Source: Psychromonas hadalis ATCC BAA-638 (GTDB taxonomy: Bacteria; Pseudomonadota; Gammaproteobacteria; Enterobacterales; Psychromonadaceae). From it: a stretch of 64,000 nucleotides of DNA. Location: positions 1-64,000 of the forward strand of contig NZ_ATUO01000001.1 in the NCBI RefSeq assembly GCF_000420245.1, in the 5' to 3' direction. The notes beneath the pieces are model-generated. The model ran no database searches. It worked only from the letters and a program-made list of their open reading frames with translations, and was not told the DNA's origin. Position numbers and translations under genes: made by a program. Shown piece after piece: positions 8,964 to 19,047 of this stretch. Numbering within the stretch: the stretch's first letter is position 1; each line of letters opens with the position of its first letter.

Positions 8964-10775
8964 ATGAAATTTAAAGTAACGGTTGCCTCATTGGCACTAT
9001 TAATGGCAAACAGTGTTTACGCACAAAATTTGCCCTATTACACGGTTGAAGAGATCGGTGTTACTGCTGATGGCGCGTTGTATGGGCCTTTTCCTGTGGC
9101 GATGGCAACGTCAGAGGATGAGGCGCTTATCGCGACCTATTCGATGAAAGCGTCATTATCGACAAATATTGATATTGGTCTACCGTTCACTTTTAATCGT
9201 GAGTGTCAGTACGATGATGAACTTTGTGAATTGGAATTTGAGGGCAGTGAAACAGCAGGACAACATAGCTACGAAAATGCTTATCAAGCCTGGCGTAATG
9301 CACAGTCGTATGTGGCGAAATACGGTCATCGTTATACAAGTTATATGTTTGGTAATGTCGGCGATACATCTATACAACCCTTTGATTCAGGAGAGGGAAA
9401 TACAGATGTAAAAGTGACTGATGTTTATATCAGTGATAGTGAAGAAAAGTTTGTGATTGGTTACTCCTCTGCGCCTTATAACACTGGAAAACGTGATTTT
9501 GTTCGCCGTGCATTTATTCAATCGTTAGATGGAAGTCTGGTAACACAATTGTTACCGACACCTTTTACCGCTGATAATGGAAAATATAATGACAATGGTG
9601 GCTTTAGTAGCGCTTACAAAATTACAAAATTAAAAAATGGAAAGGTATTAGTGATTGGTCATGCGAGTGTCTCTTATCCTCGTGATAACGTAGATTATTT
9701 TAATGACTGTTATAAGAGTGATGAAGATGATGAACGTTACAACATTAATGAACTTGTACGTTGCCCTGGGTTTGATACCCAAGCGTGGACTTGGGATGTG
9801 ACGGATATTGTTAATGGGAACACGAGTGATAAAGAGTTGACAGGCACCGCATTAGCATCAAATTGGCTAGATAACCGTGGTGGCAATGCAACTTTTAGTG
9901 CCAATGCGTTTGATATTAATCGCACGGGTATCGCTGTCGGCGCTTCTACTTTTGAATTTCACAATAATGATGAGGGGGCACGTCAACGCGCTATTATAAT
10001 GCCACTTGTTAATGGAAAGTATGGAGAGCCTGTTGAGATAAAAGCTGTCACCAATGATATTGAAGATCAAGAAGATTGGATCTACAACACCTGGGCATTA
10101 ACTATTTCAGAAGCGGGTATTATTACCGGCAATCGTGAGTATGAAGCGGCCAAAGGGCGTAACAAAGCAACTGAGTTTTTTGTTTATAACAATAAAACGG
10201 GCGCAATTAGCTTTCCGCTGAAAGATAAAAAAGTAGCCACTAAAAAACAAAGTCTTGAAAGTGGGAGTCAAACTATTAGTAAAAGTGGCGCCAATAGCCG
10301 CGTTTATGCTGCCAATAAAGATAATTGGATGGTTGGTGCAGTGGATGACTTTGATCAAGTTGATCCCGTTTATTATGGTAGCCCACGTAGCCAAACTGCA
10401 TTTTTGTTTGATAACAGTACAAATCAAGCGTGGTTGATGAACGATCTGATTTGTAAACGTATTGATGGTGTGGTTGTACAAGATGAGTTAATTCGCATTC
10501 GTAGTGCGCGTGTTATTAGTGATTCAGGTGTTGTACTTGCAGAAGGATTTAGATACCCAAATGCAGAGGATTACAAAATCAAAATTAATGGTAAACAGGT
10601 TGCTTTTAAATTAACCCCTAATCCTGCGGTATCATCACCAAACGATAGCCCTAACTGTTGGGAATCATCACTGCTTAAAAGTAATGAAGAGCCTTATGAA
10701 CGTCAAGGTGGTGCAACATTGTGGTTATGGATTTTTGCTTTGCCACTGCTCTTTATCCGCCGTTTTAAACGGTAA
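8964..10775 (+). CDS. DUF3466 family exported protein with C-terminal sorting signal
   Basis: Secreted protein of 603 residues with a signal peptide ending near VYAQN (about residue 20). The central region is rich in GTATAS-like and NAFDINRTGIAVG motifs typical of DUF3466 and HAF-type repeat proteins. The C-terminus is GGATLWLWIFALPLLFI followed by the basic cluster RRFKR. That is a glycine pair, a single hydrophobic helix and a basic tail, the layout of a GlyGly-CTERM signal processed by a rhombosortase. The ribosome site (GGAGA) lies inside the end of uup, so the two genes are linked. Biochemical role unknown. A hairpin terminator follows. Confidence 0.85.
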   Translation: MKFKVTVASLALLMANSVYAQNLPYYTVEEIGVTADGALYGPFPVAMATSEDEALIATYSMKASLSTNIDIGLPFTFNRECQYDDELCELEFEGSETAGQHSYENAYQAWRNAQSYVAKYGHRYTSYMFGNVGDTSIQPFDSGEGNTDVKVTDVYISDSEEKFVIGYSSAPYNTGKRDFVRRAFIQSLDGSLVTQLLPTPFTADNGKYNDNGGFSSAYKITKLKNGKVLVIGHASVSYPRDNVDYFNDCYKSDEDDERYNINELVRCPGFDTQAWTWDVTDIVNGNTSDKELTGTALASNWLDNRGGNATFSANAFDINRTGIAVGASTFEFHNNDEGARQRAIIMPLVNGKYGEPVEIKAVTNDIEDQEDWIYNTWALTISEAGIITGNREYEAAKGRNKATEFFVYNNKTGAISFPLKDKKVATKKQSLESGSQTISKSGANSRVYAANKDNWMVGAVDDFDQVDPVYYGSPRSQTAFLFDNSTNQAWLMNDLICKRIDGVVVQDELIRIRSARVISDSGVVLAEGFRYPNAEDYKIKINGKQVAFKLTPNPAVSSPNDSPNCWESSLLKSNEEPYERQGGATLWLWIFALPLLFIRRFKR

Positions 10776-10795
10776 ATAGAGTAAGTTTTGCTATT

Positions 10796-10832
10796 AAGGC
10801 CTATTAATATTTTGTTGATAGGCCTTTTTTTT
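10796..10832 (+). terminator. Terminator after the DUF3466 gene
   Basis: AAGGCCTAT (10796-10804) pairs with ATAGGCCTT (10818-10826), followed by an uninterrupted T run. Confidence 0.9.
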
Positions 10833-10947
10833 CAAATTAATTTCAGCTGTCATTAAAGTGTCACAGAAAGTGTGCATATTAGTCACATCACCAAGAGGAA
10901 GACCTCTTACCCTTTACTTAATAAAATAAATATCTATCGGAGCAAGA

Positions 10948-11910
10948 ATGAAACTTAAAAAATTAGTAACCGCGATGGCACTTAGCGCATCATTATTTGC
11001 AGTTGCAACTCCTGTGGCAGCTAGCTCACTACCAAGTTATGAAAAAGTAAGTGGCATCTCAGGAAACCTTTCTTCGGTTGGCTCTGATACGCTTGCAAAC
11101 ATGATGACCTTTTGGGCGGAAGAGTTTCAACATAATTACCCAAATATCAACATCCAAATTCAAGCCGCTGGCTCTTCAACGGCGCCACCTGCGTTAACGG
11201 AAGGTACTTCTCAGTTTGGCCCAATGAGTCGTAAAATGAAATCTAAAGAGATTGAAGCGTTTGAAAAACGTTACGGTTACAAACCAACGGTCGTACGTGT
11301 TGCTATTGATGCGCTTGCCGTGTTTGTAAATAAAGACAATCCAATCAAAGGGTTAACCATTAAACAAGTCGATGCAATTTTCTCTGCAACACAAAAATGT
11401 GGTAATGACAAAAATGCAACACGTTGGGCGGATGTGGGTCTAACAGGCGGTTGGGCTGCCAAAGATATTCAACTTTTTGGTCGTAACTCAGTATCGGGTA
11501 CGTATGGTTATTTCAAGAAAAAAGCACTGTGTAAAGGTGATTTTAAAAATACTGTGAACGAGCAACCGGGCTCAGCGTCAGTGGTACAGTCTGTTGCTTC
11601 TTCGCTGAACTCAATCGGTTACTCTGGTATCGGTTATAAAGTTGCAGGTGTGAAAGCGGTTGCACTGTCTAAAAAAGGCGGTCCATTTGTTGAAGCAACA
11701 ATGGAAAACGCGCTCACCGGTAAATACCCGTTATCACGCTTTTTATATGTTTACGTGAACAAGCACCCAAACAAACCTCTTTCTCCACTACAAGCTGAAT
11801 TTTTACGCATGGTATTGTCTCAGCAGGGGCAAGCGATTGTTAAAAAAGATGGTTACATTCCATTGCCAACGAAAGTGGCGCTGAAAGAACTGGCTAAATT
11901 GGGTCTTTAA
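10948..11910 (+). CDS. PstS-like phosphate-binding periplasmic protein
   Basis: Periplasmic binding protein (320 residues) with a clear signal peptide ending at VAAS near residue 25. The phosphate-binding class II fold motifs are present: [10 protein letters not shown] near 46, [12 protein letters not shown] near 77, GPMSRKMKS near 97 and [12 protein letters not shown] near 180, which supply the serine/threonine and arginine contacts for phosphate. No pstC, pstA, pstB or phoU is next to it, so it is an orphan. It may feed a transporter encoded elsewhere or act as a sensor. It has GGAG before the ATG and its own terminator. A PstS role is family inference. Confidence 0.85.
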   Translation: MKLKKLVTAMALSASLFAVATPVAASSLPSYEKVSGISGNLSSVGSDTLANMMTFWAEEFQHNYPNINIQIQAAGSSTAPPALTEGTSQFGPMSRKMKSKEIEAFEKRYGYKPTVVRVAIDALAVFVNKDNPIKGLTIKQVDAIFSATQKCGNDKNATRWADVGLTGGWAAKDIQLFGRNSVSGTYGYFKKKALCKGDFKNTVNEQPGSASVVQSVASSLNSIGYSGIGYKVAGVKAVALSKKGGPFVEATMENALTGKYPLSRFLYVYVNKHPNKPLSPLQAEFLRMVLSQQGQAIVKKDGYIPLPTKVALKELAKLGL

Positions 11911-11936
11911 CTTTTATCAATAATTCTTACTAATAA

Positions 11937-11963
11937 AAACAGCGCATTAGCGCTGTTTTTTTT
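11937..11963 (+). terminator. Terminator after the PstS-like gene
   Basis: AAACAGCGC (11937-11945) pairs with GCGCTGTTT (11950-11958), followed by T residues to 11963. Confidence 0.9.
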
Positions 11964-12016
11964 TGTGTTTTTTGTATACTTACCAGCATCTCTCCCGATA
12001 TATAAGGCAGGTGCTT

Positions 12017-15000
12017 GTGTTTCAAGTTTATCATTCTAATCAACTTTCTCTTTTAAAAGATCTGCTTGTTGCGCTGATGCAGCAATCTCCCCTTGAAAAT
12101 CCCTTTGATAATGAAACCGTGTTGGTACAAAGCCCCGGCATGGCGCAGTGGTTGCAACTTGAGATAGCGAGTTCAACAGGGATTAGCGCCAACATTGATT
12201 TTCCTTTGCCAGCCAGTTTTATCTGGCAACAGTTTAAACAACTGCTTAATGACGTGCCTGAAAGTAGCCCTTTTAATAAGATGTCGATGACGTGGCATAT
12301 TATGCAACTGTTACCTGAGTGTTTACAGGATGATGATTTTTCTGCATTGAAACGCTATCTTGAAAATGACGGTGAATGTCGTAAACGTTTCCAGTTGAGC
12401 CAAAAAATAGCGGATATATTTGACCAATATTTAGTGTATCGACCTGAGTGGATCGACAGCTGGGATCAAACAACAGAGAGTGAAATTAGCGAGTGGCAAG
12501 CTGAAAACCCTAAAGCAACACCGTTATGGATAGAGGAGCAACGTTGGCAAGCGAAATTATGGAAAAAGCTTAGTGATAAAATTGAGTTGAATTTTAGCGA
12601 GCAGGGTAAAGCTTATCATCGTGCAGGCTTGTATAAAGCCTTTTTAAGCAAGCTTAACAGTGCAGATAAACTCACCCATCTACCTAAACGTATTTTTGTT
12701 TTTGGTATTTCTTCATTGCCTGAATCTTATCTGCAGGCGCTATTAGGTTTATCAAAGCATTGTGATGTGCACTTTTTATTAAATAATCCTTGCCGTTATT
12801 ATTGGGCCGATATTGTTGATCCTAAACTGCTGGCCAAACGTTTTGCTTTAAACCGCCAAAAATTAACTGTGACGCAGGGTAAAATTAAAAACCTCAATGA
12901 TTCTAGTTGGCAAAAAGATGAAACACATCGAACATGGGCGCTCAGTGAAGATGAATTCAGTGAAGTGGGTAATCCATTACTTGCTTCGATGGGAAAAATG
13001 GGCCGTGATTTCCTTTATCAGTTATATAGCCTTGAGCAAAACGAGATTGATGCTTTTGTGGATATTAACCGTGATAGCTTATTGCACCACATCCAAGCGG
13101 ATATCTTAGACTTACAAGATAGCAGTCAAGCGCTGAGTTTACAGGCTGATAAACACATTGTTATCGACAAAAATGATCATTCGCTGAGTTTGCATTTAAC
13201 CCACAGTATTATGCGTGAAGTTGAAGTGTTACACGATAATTTGCTCACTATGCTCAGTGAAGATAGTGAATTGACCCCCAAAGATATTATAATTATGGTG
13301 CCTAATATCGACCAGTATGCACCTTACGTACAAGCGGTGTTTAGCAGTGTTGAGGGAAACCGTCGTATTCCATTCACTATTTCTGATATGAGCGCGCAAC
13401 AAGAAAATCCTATATTAGTCAGTTTTTTACAGTTGTTAAACCTGAATCAAAGCCGTTATACCCGCGAAGATATCCTCAGTTTGTTAGAAGTGCCTGCGAT
13501 TTTACAGCGCTTTAAACTCTCTCAAGCAGACTTTGTACTGTTACAAAAATGGATCAATGAGAGTGGTATCCGTTGGGGGCTCAATGAGCGCAGCAGTGAG
13601 CAGTGGGACTTGCCTAAGCTTTCACAAAATAGCTGGTTATTTGGTCTAAAACGTATGTTACTCGGTTATGCAATGGGTGATGAGCTGTTTGCAGATATCT
13701 CTCCCTATGATGATATTGAGGGATTGCAGGGAGAGTTGCTGGGTCGTTTTATCGATTTTATCGAGGTTTTAATTGCACTTGAAGTGCGCTTGAAATCTCC
13801 CTATCAGGCATCACAATGGCAAGCTTTTATCTACCAACTCATTGATGATTTTTATCTTGAAGATGATGAAAACAGTGATCTGTTTACCCTTATTCGTGAG
13901 CAGGTTGATAAGTTAGTGACGGGCACAACGGATGCACAGTTTGATGAGCCTATTTCACTGTTTGTATTGCTTGAATTTCTTAATGATAACCTTTCTGCAC
14001 AGTCTAATAGTCAGCGTTTTTTAGCGGGACAAGTGAACTTTTGCACTTTGATGCCGATGCGCTCTATCCCGTTTAAAGTGGTGTGTCTGTTAGGCATGAA
14101 CGACGGTGTTTATCCACGTAATATTGTGTCGATGGGGTTTGATTTGATGGCAGGTCATCGAAAACGTGGCGACAGATCTCGCAGAGAAGAGGATCGTTAC
14201 CTGTTTTTAGAAGCCTTATTATCAGCACAAAACCGTTTGTATATCAGTTATATTGGCCGAGATATTAATGATAACAGTGAAAAAATGCCGTCGGTATTAG
14301 TGGCTGAATTACTTAACTATTGTACGCAAAGTTTTGTTTTAGCCGATAATCTTAATGATAAAAGTAGTGTTGCCAGTAAGATGCTATTAAAAGCTATTTG
14401 TAAAAATTATCCGATGCAAAGCTTTAGCGAGTCTTATTATATGGGTGGTGTTAAAACCTATAACCCTGTTTGGTGGCAAGCGATACAAACTGAAAAAAGG
14501 GTAGAAAAAACAGATAAAGAGGATCTGTTACAAACGATTCCACTGGCAGAGCCTTTGATTGAGGTGCAACTGTTACACCTGAAACAGTTCTTAAAACATC
14601 CTTGTAAAACATTTTTTAATCGCCGTTTAGACATCTATTTTGAACTTGATACACATGAACAAGATAACGATGAGCCTTTTTCATTGGATAACTTACAGCA
14701 GTATCACCTTAAAGAGCAACAGTTTGAAACCGCGCTTGAAGGGCGCTCTCTACCTGATTTGTTTGAAGGGATAAAAGCCACTGGGGAGTTACCTGTGGCC
14801 GAGTTTGCACCTTTAGCTTTTAATCGTGATTTACAAGCGATGAAAGATCTGGCTGATATTACCGCTGGTTATTTTGTTGGTGAGATAGAAACCGTTACGG
14901 TGGATATACAATTCGCTGAAAAACGACTATTAGGTGAGCTAAGCGATCACTGCGAAAATGGTCTAGTGCGTATTAAAACAGGGGGCATAAAAGGCAAAGA

Positions 15001-15472
15001 GATATTAACTTTGTGGCTTGAACACCTTTGTTACTGCATTACCCACGGTGAAAACCTCAATTCAACGCTACTTGGACAGGGCAGTGGTATCTATTTTGAA
15101 GAGGTGCCCGCCGATTATGCCTATCAACGTTTAAGTGAACTCATTGAGTTATATGAACAAGGGTTGCAACAGCCTCTGCCTTTTTTCATTCAAAGTGCAT
15201 TTGCATGGTGCACCTTTGTTAATCTTCAACAGCCCGATTGTTTTGTACTGGCTGATCTCGATTTTGAAACACGCGCCGAAGCGCAAAAAGAAGCGTTAAA
15301 AATATTCGATAATAATCGTGGTTTTAGTGAGGGAAGTGATCCCTACATCAGCCGTGTTTATGACAATTTAGAAGATCACTGGTTAGAGTTTGAGATGATC
15401 GCTTTTAAAGTATTTAAACCAATTTTAAGCAATATTAGCACCATTGAATATTCAGCAATGGAGGATCAGTGA
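12017..15472 (+). CDS. recC: Exodeoxyribonuclease V gamma subunit RecC
   Basis: Chi-recognition and scaffold subunit of RecBCD, the helicase-nuclease that resects double-strand breaks and degrades linear foreign DNA. I place the start at GTG 12017, because VFQVYHSNQ then matches the conserved family start (M-L-R-V-Y-H-S-N), with AAGGCAG upstream; an upstream ATG at 11963 would start inside the terminator. Conserved blocks VQSPGMAQWLQ, NIDFPLPASFIW and KVVCLLGMNDGVYPR are present. It has 1151 residues, against 1122 in E. coli. The stop overlaps the recB start (TGATG). The gene for protease III, which lies between recC and recB in E. coli, is absent. Confidence 0.95.
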   Translation: MFQVYHSNQLSLLKDLLVALMQQSPLENPFDNETVLVQSPGMAQWLQLEIASSTGISANIDFPLPASFIWQQFKQLLNDVPESSPFNKMSMTWHIMQLLPECLQDDDFSALKRYLENDGECRKRFQLSQKIADIFDQYLVYRPEWIDSWDQTTESEISEWQAENPKATPLWIEEQRWQAKLWKKLSDKIELNFSEQGKAYHRAGLYKAFLSKLNSADKLTHLPKRIFVFGISSLPESYLQALLGLSKHCDVHFLLNNPCRYYWADIVDPKLLAKRFALNRQKLTVTQGKIKNLNDSSWQKDETHRTWALSEDEFSEVGNPLLASMGKMGRDFLYQLYSLEQNEIDAFVDINRDSLLHHIQADILDLQDSSQALSLQADKHIVIDKNDHSLSLHLTHSIMREVEVLHDNLLTMLSEDSELTPKDIIIMVPNIDQYAPYVQAVFSSVEGNRRIPFTISDMSAQQENPILVSFLQLLNLNQSRYTREDILSLLEVPAILQRFKLSQADFVLLQKWINESGIRWGLNERSSEQWDLPKLSQNSWLFGLKRMLLGYAMGDELFADISPYDDIEGLQGELLGRFIDFIEVLIALEVRLKSPYQASQWQAFIYQLIDDFYLEDDENSDLFTLIREQVDKLVTGTTDAQFDEPISLFVLLEFLNDNLSAQSNSQRFLAGQVNFCTLMPMRSIPFKVVCLLGMNDGVYPRNIVSMGFDLMAGHRKRGDRSRREEDRYLFLEALLSAQNRLYISYIGRDINDNSEKMPSVLVAELLNYCTQSFVLADNLNDKSSVASKMLLKAICKNYPMQSFSESYYMGGVKTYNPVWWQAIQTEKRVEKTDKEDLLQTIPLAEPLIEVQLLHLKQFLKHPCKTFFNRRLDIYFELDTHEQDNDEPFSLDNLQQYHLKEQQFETALEGRSLPDLFEGIKATGELPVAEFAPLAFNRDLQAMKDLADITAGYFVGEIETVTVDIQFAEKRLLGELSDHCENGLVRIKTGGIKGKEILTLWLEHLCYCITHGENLNSTLLGQGSGIYFEEVPADYAYQRLSELIELYEQGLQQPLPFFIQSAFAWCTFVNLQQPDCFVLADLDFETRAEAQKEALKIFDNNRGFSEGSDPYISRVYDNLEDHWLEFEMIAFKVFKPILSNISTIEYSAMEDQ

Positions 15473-18400
15473 TGAATAATCCCATTAACAACAGTATTAA
15501 ACCACAATCATTAGACGCGTTAACGTTTCCCTTATACGGCATGCGTTTAATTGAGGCCTCAGCGGGCACGGGAAAGACCTATACCATTGCGAGTCTGTTT
15601 ATTCGACTATTATTAGGTCACGGCAAAGAGAATGCGCACCACTGTGCATTAACCGTAGATAAAATTTTGGTGGTTACCTTTACGGAAGCTGCTACTGCTG
15701 AGCTACGTAGTCGTATTCGTGAACGTATTATTGATGTGCGTTTAGAGTTTATGCTCGGTACAAGTGGTGATACGTTTATTCAAACATTGATCGATCAAAG
15801 CGACGATTTAGCGATTGATATTCGTTTATTACGTTTTGCTGAGTTGCAGATGGATGAAGCTGCTATCTATACCATTCATGGTTTTTGTCAGCGCATGTTG
15901 ATGCAAAATGCTTTTGAATCGGGCGCACTGTTTCAGCAAAATCTATTAGAAGACGATAGTCAATTATTGTTACAAGCAAGCAATGATTTTTGGCGTACTC
16001 ATTTTTATGATCTCTCTATTCCACTCACTGAGCTTATTTTTGATTATTGGCAAACACCAGAAGCGCTTAAAAATGAATTACGTAGTTGGTTATCTCGTGC
16101 GGATTTACAATTTCTGCCACAGATAAATGATTTTGATTTTAAAGCAAAATATGAGAAAAGTTTAAAGATCATTGAGCAATTAAAAAATAATTGGCTTGAA
16201 AGTGAAGATGATTACTTTGATATTATCAGTCACTCTGATGTTTCTAAACGCAGTTATACCAAGAAGAATCTGCCCGTGTGGTTAAAAGAGATATCGCAGT
16301 GGGCATTTCAAGAGAGTAATGAGTTAGCACTACCTAAAAACTTAGTGAAATTCTCACAAAAAACACTAGATGAAAAAACCGCTAAAGGCGCTACACCGAA
16401 GCATAAGGTGTTTAGTGAAATTGAAGAGATTCTTGCTTTAGACCTGTCTATTAAAAATACCTTGTTAATAAAAGCAACCCATTGGGTGCGTGCGCACCTT
16501 AAAAAAAGCAAACACAGTCAAAGTTTATTAGGTTTTGATGATCTGCTAATCGGGCTTGATAATGCCCTACAAAACTCGCCTGAAAATCATCTTGGTGAGC
16601 AGATTCGATCTACTTACCCGATTGCTTTGATTGATGAGTTCCAAGATACCGATCCTGTGCAATACCGTATTTTCCAAACTATTTATCAGCAAGATGAAGA
16701 AAGCAAACATTCAGGCTTATTCATGATTGGCGATCCTAAACAGGCAATTTACAGCTTTCGTGGTGCAGATATCTTCACCTATATGAAAGCGCGTCAAAAC
16801 GTTAGCGCGCATTATAGTTTAGATTTCAACTACCGTTCCTCGCCTGAAATGATCGATGCCGTTAATCATTTTTTTGAATTTTGCCCTGCGCCTTTTATTT
16901 ATGAGCAGGATATCCCTTTTTTACCGGTGCAAGCGCCAACCATTAAACGTAAAAAGCTGGTGGTGAAAAATGTGGATGATCCGACTCAAACTGCGCTGCA
17001 ATTTATTCACCCTGTGGGGGGAGAAAATGCCGAGGGATTCAAACAGTCGATAACCTTTGGCTGTGTGAACGAGATAAAAAACATATTGATGCTTGCCCAG
17101 CAGGGTAAAGCTTATTTAGAAAATGAGAAGGGTGATAAAAAACCAATCTGTGCTAATGATATTGCGATATTAGTGCGCACAGGTAAAGAGGCGAGTTTAA
17201 TTCGTAAAGCCCTGTTAGAGGAAAATATTAACAGTGTTTATCTCTCCTTAAAAGAGAGTGTCTACGCAACACCATTGGCAAAAGATCTGCTTTATATTTT
17301 AAAAGCATGTTTAAACCCAGAAGATGAACGTCTACTGCGTAATGCGATCGGTTGCAAACTGTTCGCGCTGAGTCCTCTTGATATTCATCAACTGCTTTTT
17401 GACACCAAAGAGTGGGAGCAAAAAATAGCGCAATTTTTTAACTACCAAGCATTATGGAATAAAAGTGGTGTGTTGGTCATGTTACATAAGTTGTTTCATG
17501 AGCAGGGCATCAATCAGCAGTTATTAAAAGAGCGCAAAGGTGAACGTCTACTTACGGATCTATTACACCTGTGTGAACTGTTACAAAAAAACAGTGCCGA
17601 GCATGACGGCGGATTTTCACTGTTACGTTGGTATGGCGAACAGGTTACACAAATCAGTGGCGATAATAGTGAGCAAAAACAGCGTTTAGAGAGTGAAAAG
17701 GATCTGGTTCAGGTAAGTACGTTACATAAATCCAAAGGATTAGAGTACGACATTGTGTTTATGCCTTTTACGGGGTTATATCAAAAACCACGCGATTGTC
17801 TGTATCACGATCCTAATCAAGATCATCAACTGTTTTATGATCTTGAAAAAGATAAAAACCACTTCGCGCTAACGGAAAAAGAGCAGCTAGCGGAAGATCT
17901 GCGTCTTTTGTATGTGGGTATTACGCGCAGTGTTTACCGCTGTTATATCGGTATTAGTAGTTACAAAACAGGGCGCGTAAAAAATAGTCCCTTGGCAAAA
18001 AGTGCCTTGGGTTATATCTGTTTGCAAACAGACAAAGATTTGCTTGCGGGTGACACAGTGGGGTTAAACAGTCATCTACAGAAAATGTGTCAACGTAGTC
18101 ATAATATTTCAGTGCGCACAACACCCGTTGAAAATGAACTGCCCTATCTGGTGCAACAGGGAGGGGGAACATTGCAACCGCCCGCCACTTTTACTGCAAA
18201 GATAGAGCGTAACTGGTGGATCAGTAGCTACTCTTCCTTGTCACGTTTTCATACGGGCAGTCATGGCGTTGTTACACCGCCCCGAGAGCCAATATTAGCC
18301 GAGTCTATCTTCATTGAGACAATAAAAAGTCCCTTTAGTTTTCCACGAGGTGCAAAACATGGTTCATTTTTACATCTTTTGTTTGAGCTTATTGATTTTC

Positions 18401-19047
18401 AAAACAGTGATGAAAATGCGTTAACCCTTATTATTGAGGAGCAACTAAGCAACCACCTTTACGACGATGTTGAATTGTGGACGCCTATTTTAGTGCATTG
18501 GTTTAAGCAAATTTTAGCCTTTCCATTAACAGAAAAGTTTGCTTTAAAGCAGTTAAAACCTGCGCAGAAAAAAGTGGAGATGCCGTTTTTTATCGATATG
18601 AAACCACTGCATGCTTATCAAGTAAATCAATTGATAAAGCAGTTTGATCCCCTCTCAAAACGTGCGGGAGAGTTACAATTTCAAACGGTGCAAGGTTTCT
18701 TAAAAGGTTTTATCGATCTCACTTTTGAGTTTGAGGGCAAGTATTATATTTTAGATTATAAATCGAACTATTTAGGGGATGAACTCAGTGATTATCAGCA
18801 AACTAATATTGACAATGCGATGATCGAGCATCGTTATGATTTTCAGTATCAACTGTATACCTTAGCGCTACATCGTTTACTGCGCACGCGATTGCCTGAT
18901 TATGATTATCAAAAACATATTGGTGGTGTTTTTTACACCTTTATTCGTGGTATGCAGGATGATAAAAACAGTGGCGTCTATTTTAACAAGCCTGATTTCG
19001 CGTTGATTGATGGGTTAGATAAGCTGTTTAGTGGGGAGAGTTACTGA
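15472..19047 (+). CDS. recB: Exodeoxyribonuclease V beta subunit RecB
   Basis: The 3'-5' SF1 helicase and the only nuclease of RecBCD. The Walker A motif EASAGTGKTYTIASLF lies near residue 27, AIQ/DEFQDTDPVQYRIFQ is helicase motif II, and VSTLHKSKGLEYDIVF is motif V. The C-terminal nuclease has GFIDLTFEFEGKYYILDYKS, with the catalytic Asp, Asp and Lys all present. It has 1191 residues against 1180 in E. coli. GTG 15469 is an alternative start, but ATG 15472 is better spaced from GGAGG (15460-15464). It is coupled to recC and recD by single-base overlaps. Confidence 0.96.
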   Translation: MNNPINNSIKPQSLDALTFPLYGMRLIEASAGTGKTYTIASLFIRLLLGHGKENAHHCALTVDKILVVTFTEAATAELRSRIRERIIDVRLEFMLGTSGDTFIQTLIDQSDDLAIDIRLLRFAELQMDEAAIYTIHGFCQRMLMQNAFESGALFQQNLLEDDSQLLLQASNDFWRTHFYDLSIPLTELIFDYWQTPEALKNELRSWLSRADLQFLPQINDFDFKAKYEKSLKIIEQLKNNWLESEDDYFDIISHSDVSKRSYTKKNLPVWLKEISQWAFQESNELALPKNLVKFSQKTLDEKTAKGATPKHKVFSEIEEILALDLSIKNTLLIKATHWVRAHLKKSKHSQSLLGFDDLLIGLDNALQNSPENHLGEQIRSTYPIALIDEFQDTDPVQYRIFQTIYQQDEESKHSGLFMIGDPKQAIYSFRGADIFTYMKARQNVSAHYSLDFNYRSSPEMIDAVNHFFEFCPAPFIYEQDIPFLPVQAPTIKRKKLVVKNVDDPTQTALQFIHPVGGENAEGFKQSITFGCVNEIKNILMLAQQGKAYLENEKGDKKPICANDIAILVRTGKEASLIRKALLEENINSVYLSLKESVYATPLAKDLLYILKACLNPEDERLLRNAIGCKLFALSPLDIHQLLFDTKEWEQKIAQFFNYQALWNKSGVLVMLHKLFHEQGINQQLLKERKGERLLTDLLHLCELLQKNSAEHDGGFSLLRWYGEQVTQISGDNSEQKQRLESEKDLVQVSTLHKSKGLEYDIVFMPFTGLYQKPRDCLYHDPNQDHQLFYDLEKDKNHFALTEKEQLAEDLRLLYVGITRSVYRCYIGISSYKTGRVKNSPLAKSALGYICLQTDKDLLAGDTVGLNSHLQKMCQRSHNISVRTTPVENELPYLVQQGGGTLQPPATFTAKIERNWWISSYSSLSRFHTGSHGVVTPPREPILAESIFIETIKSPFSFPRGAKHGSFLHLLFELIDFQNSDENALTLIIEEQLSNHLYDDVELWTPILVHWFKQILAFPLTEKFALKQLKPAQKKVEMPFFIDMKPLHAYQVNQLIKQFDPLSKRAGELQFQTVQGFLKGFIDLTFEFEGKYYILDYKSNYLGDELSDYQQTNIDNAMIEHRYDFQYQLYTLALHRLLRTRLPDYDYQKHIGGVFYTFIRGMQDDKNSGVYFNKPDFALIDGLDKLFSGESY

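Noticed and set aside
15400-15500. Expected ptrA (protease III) gene between recC and recB.
   Set aside because: Not present: recC and recB overlap by one base. This arrangement is common outside enteric bacteria, so it is not reported as unusual.
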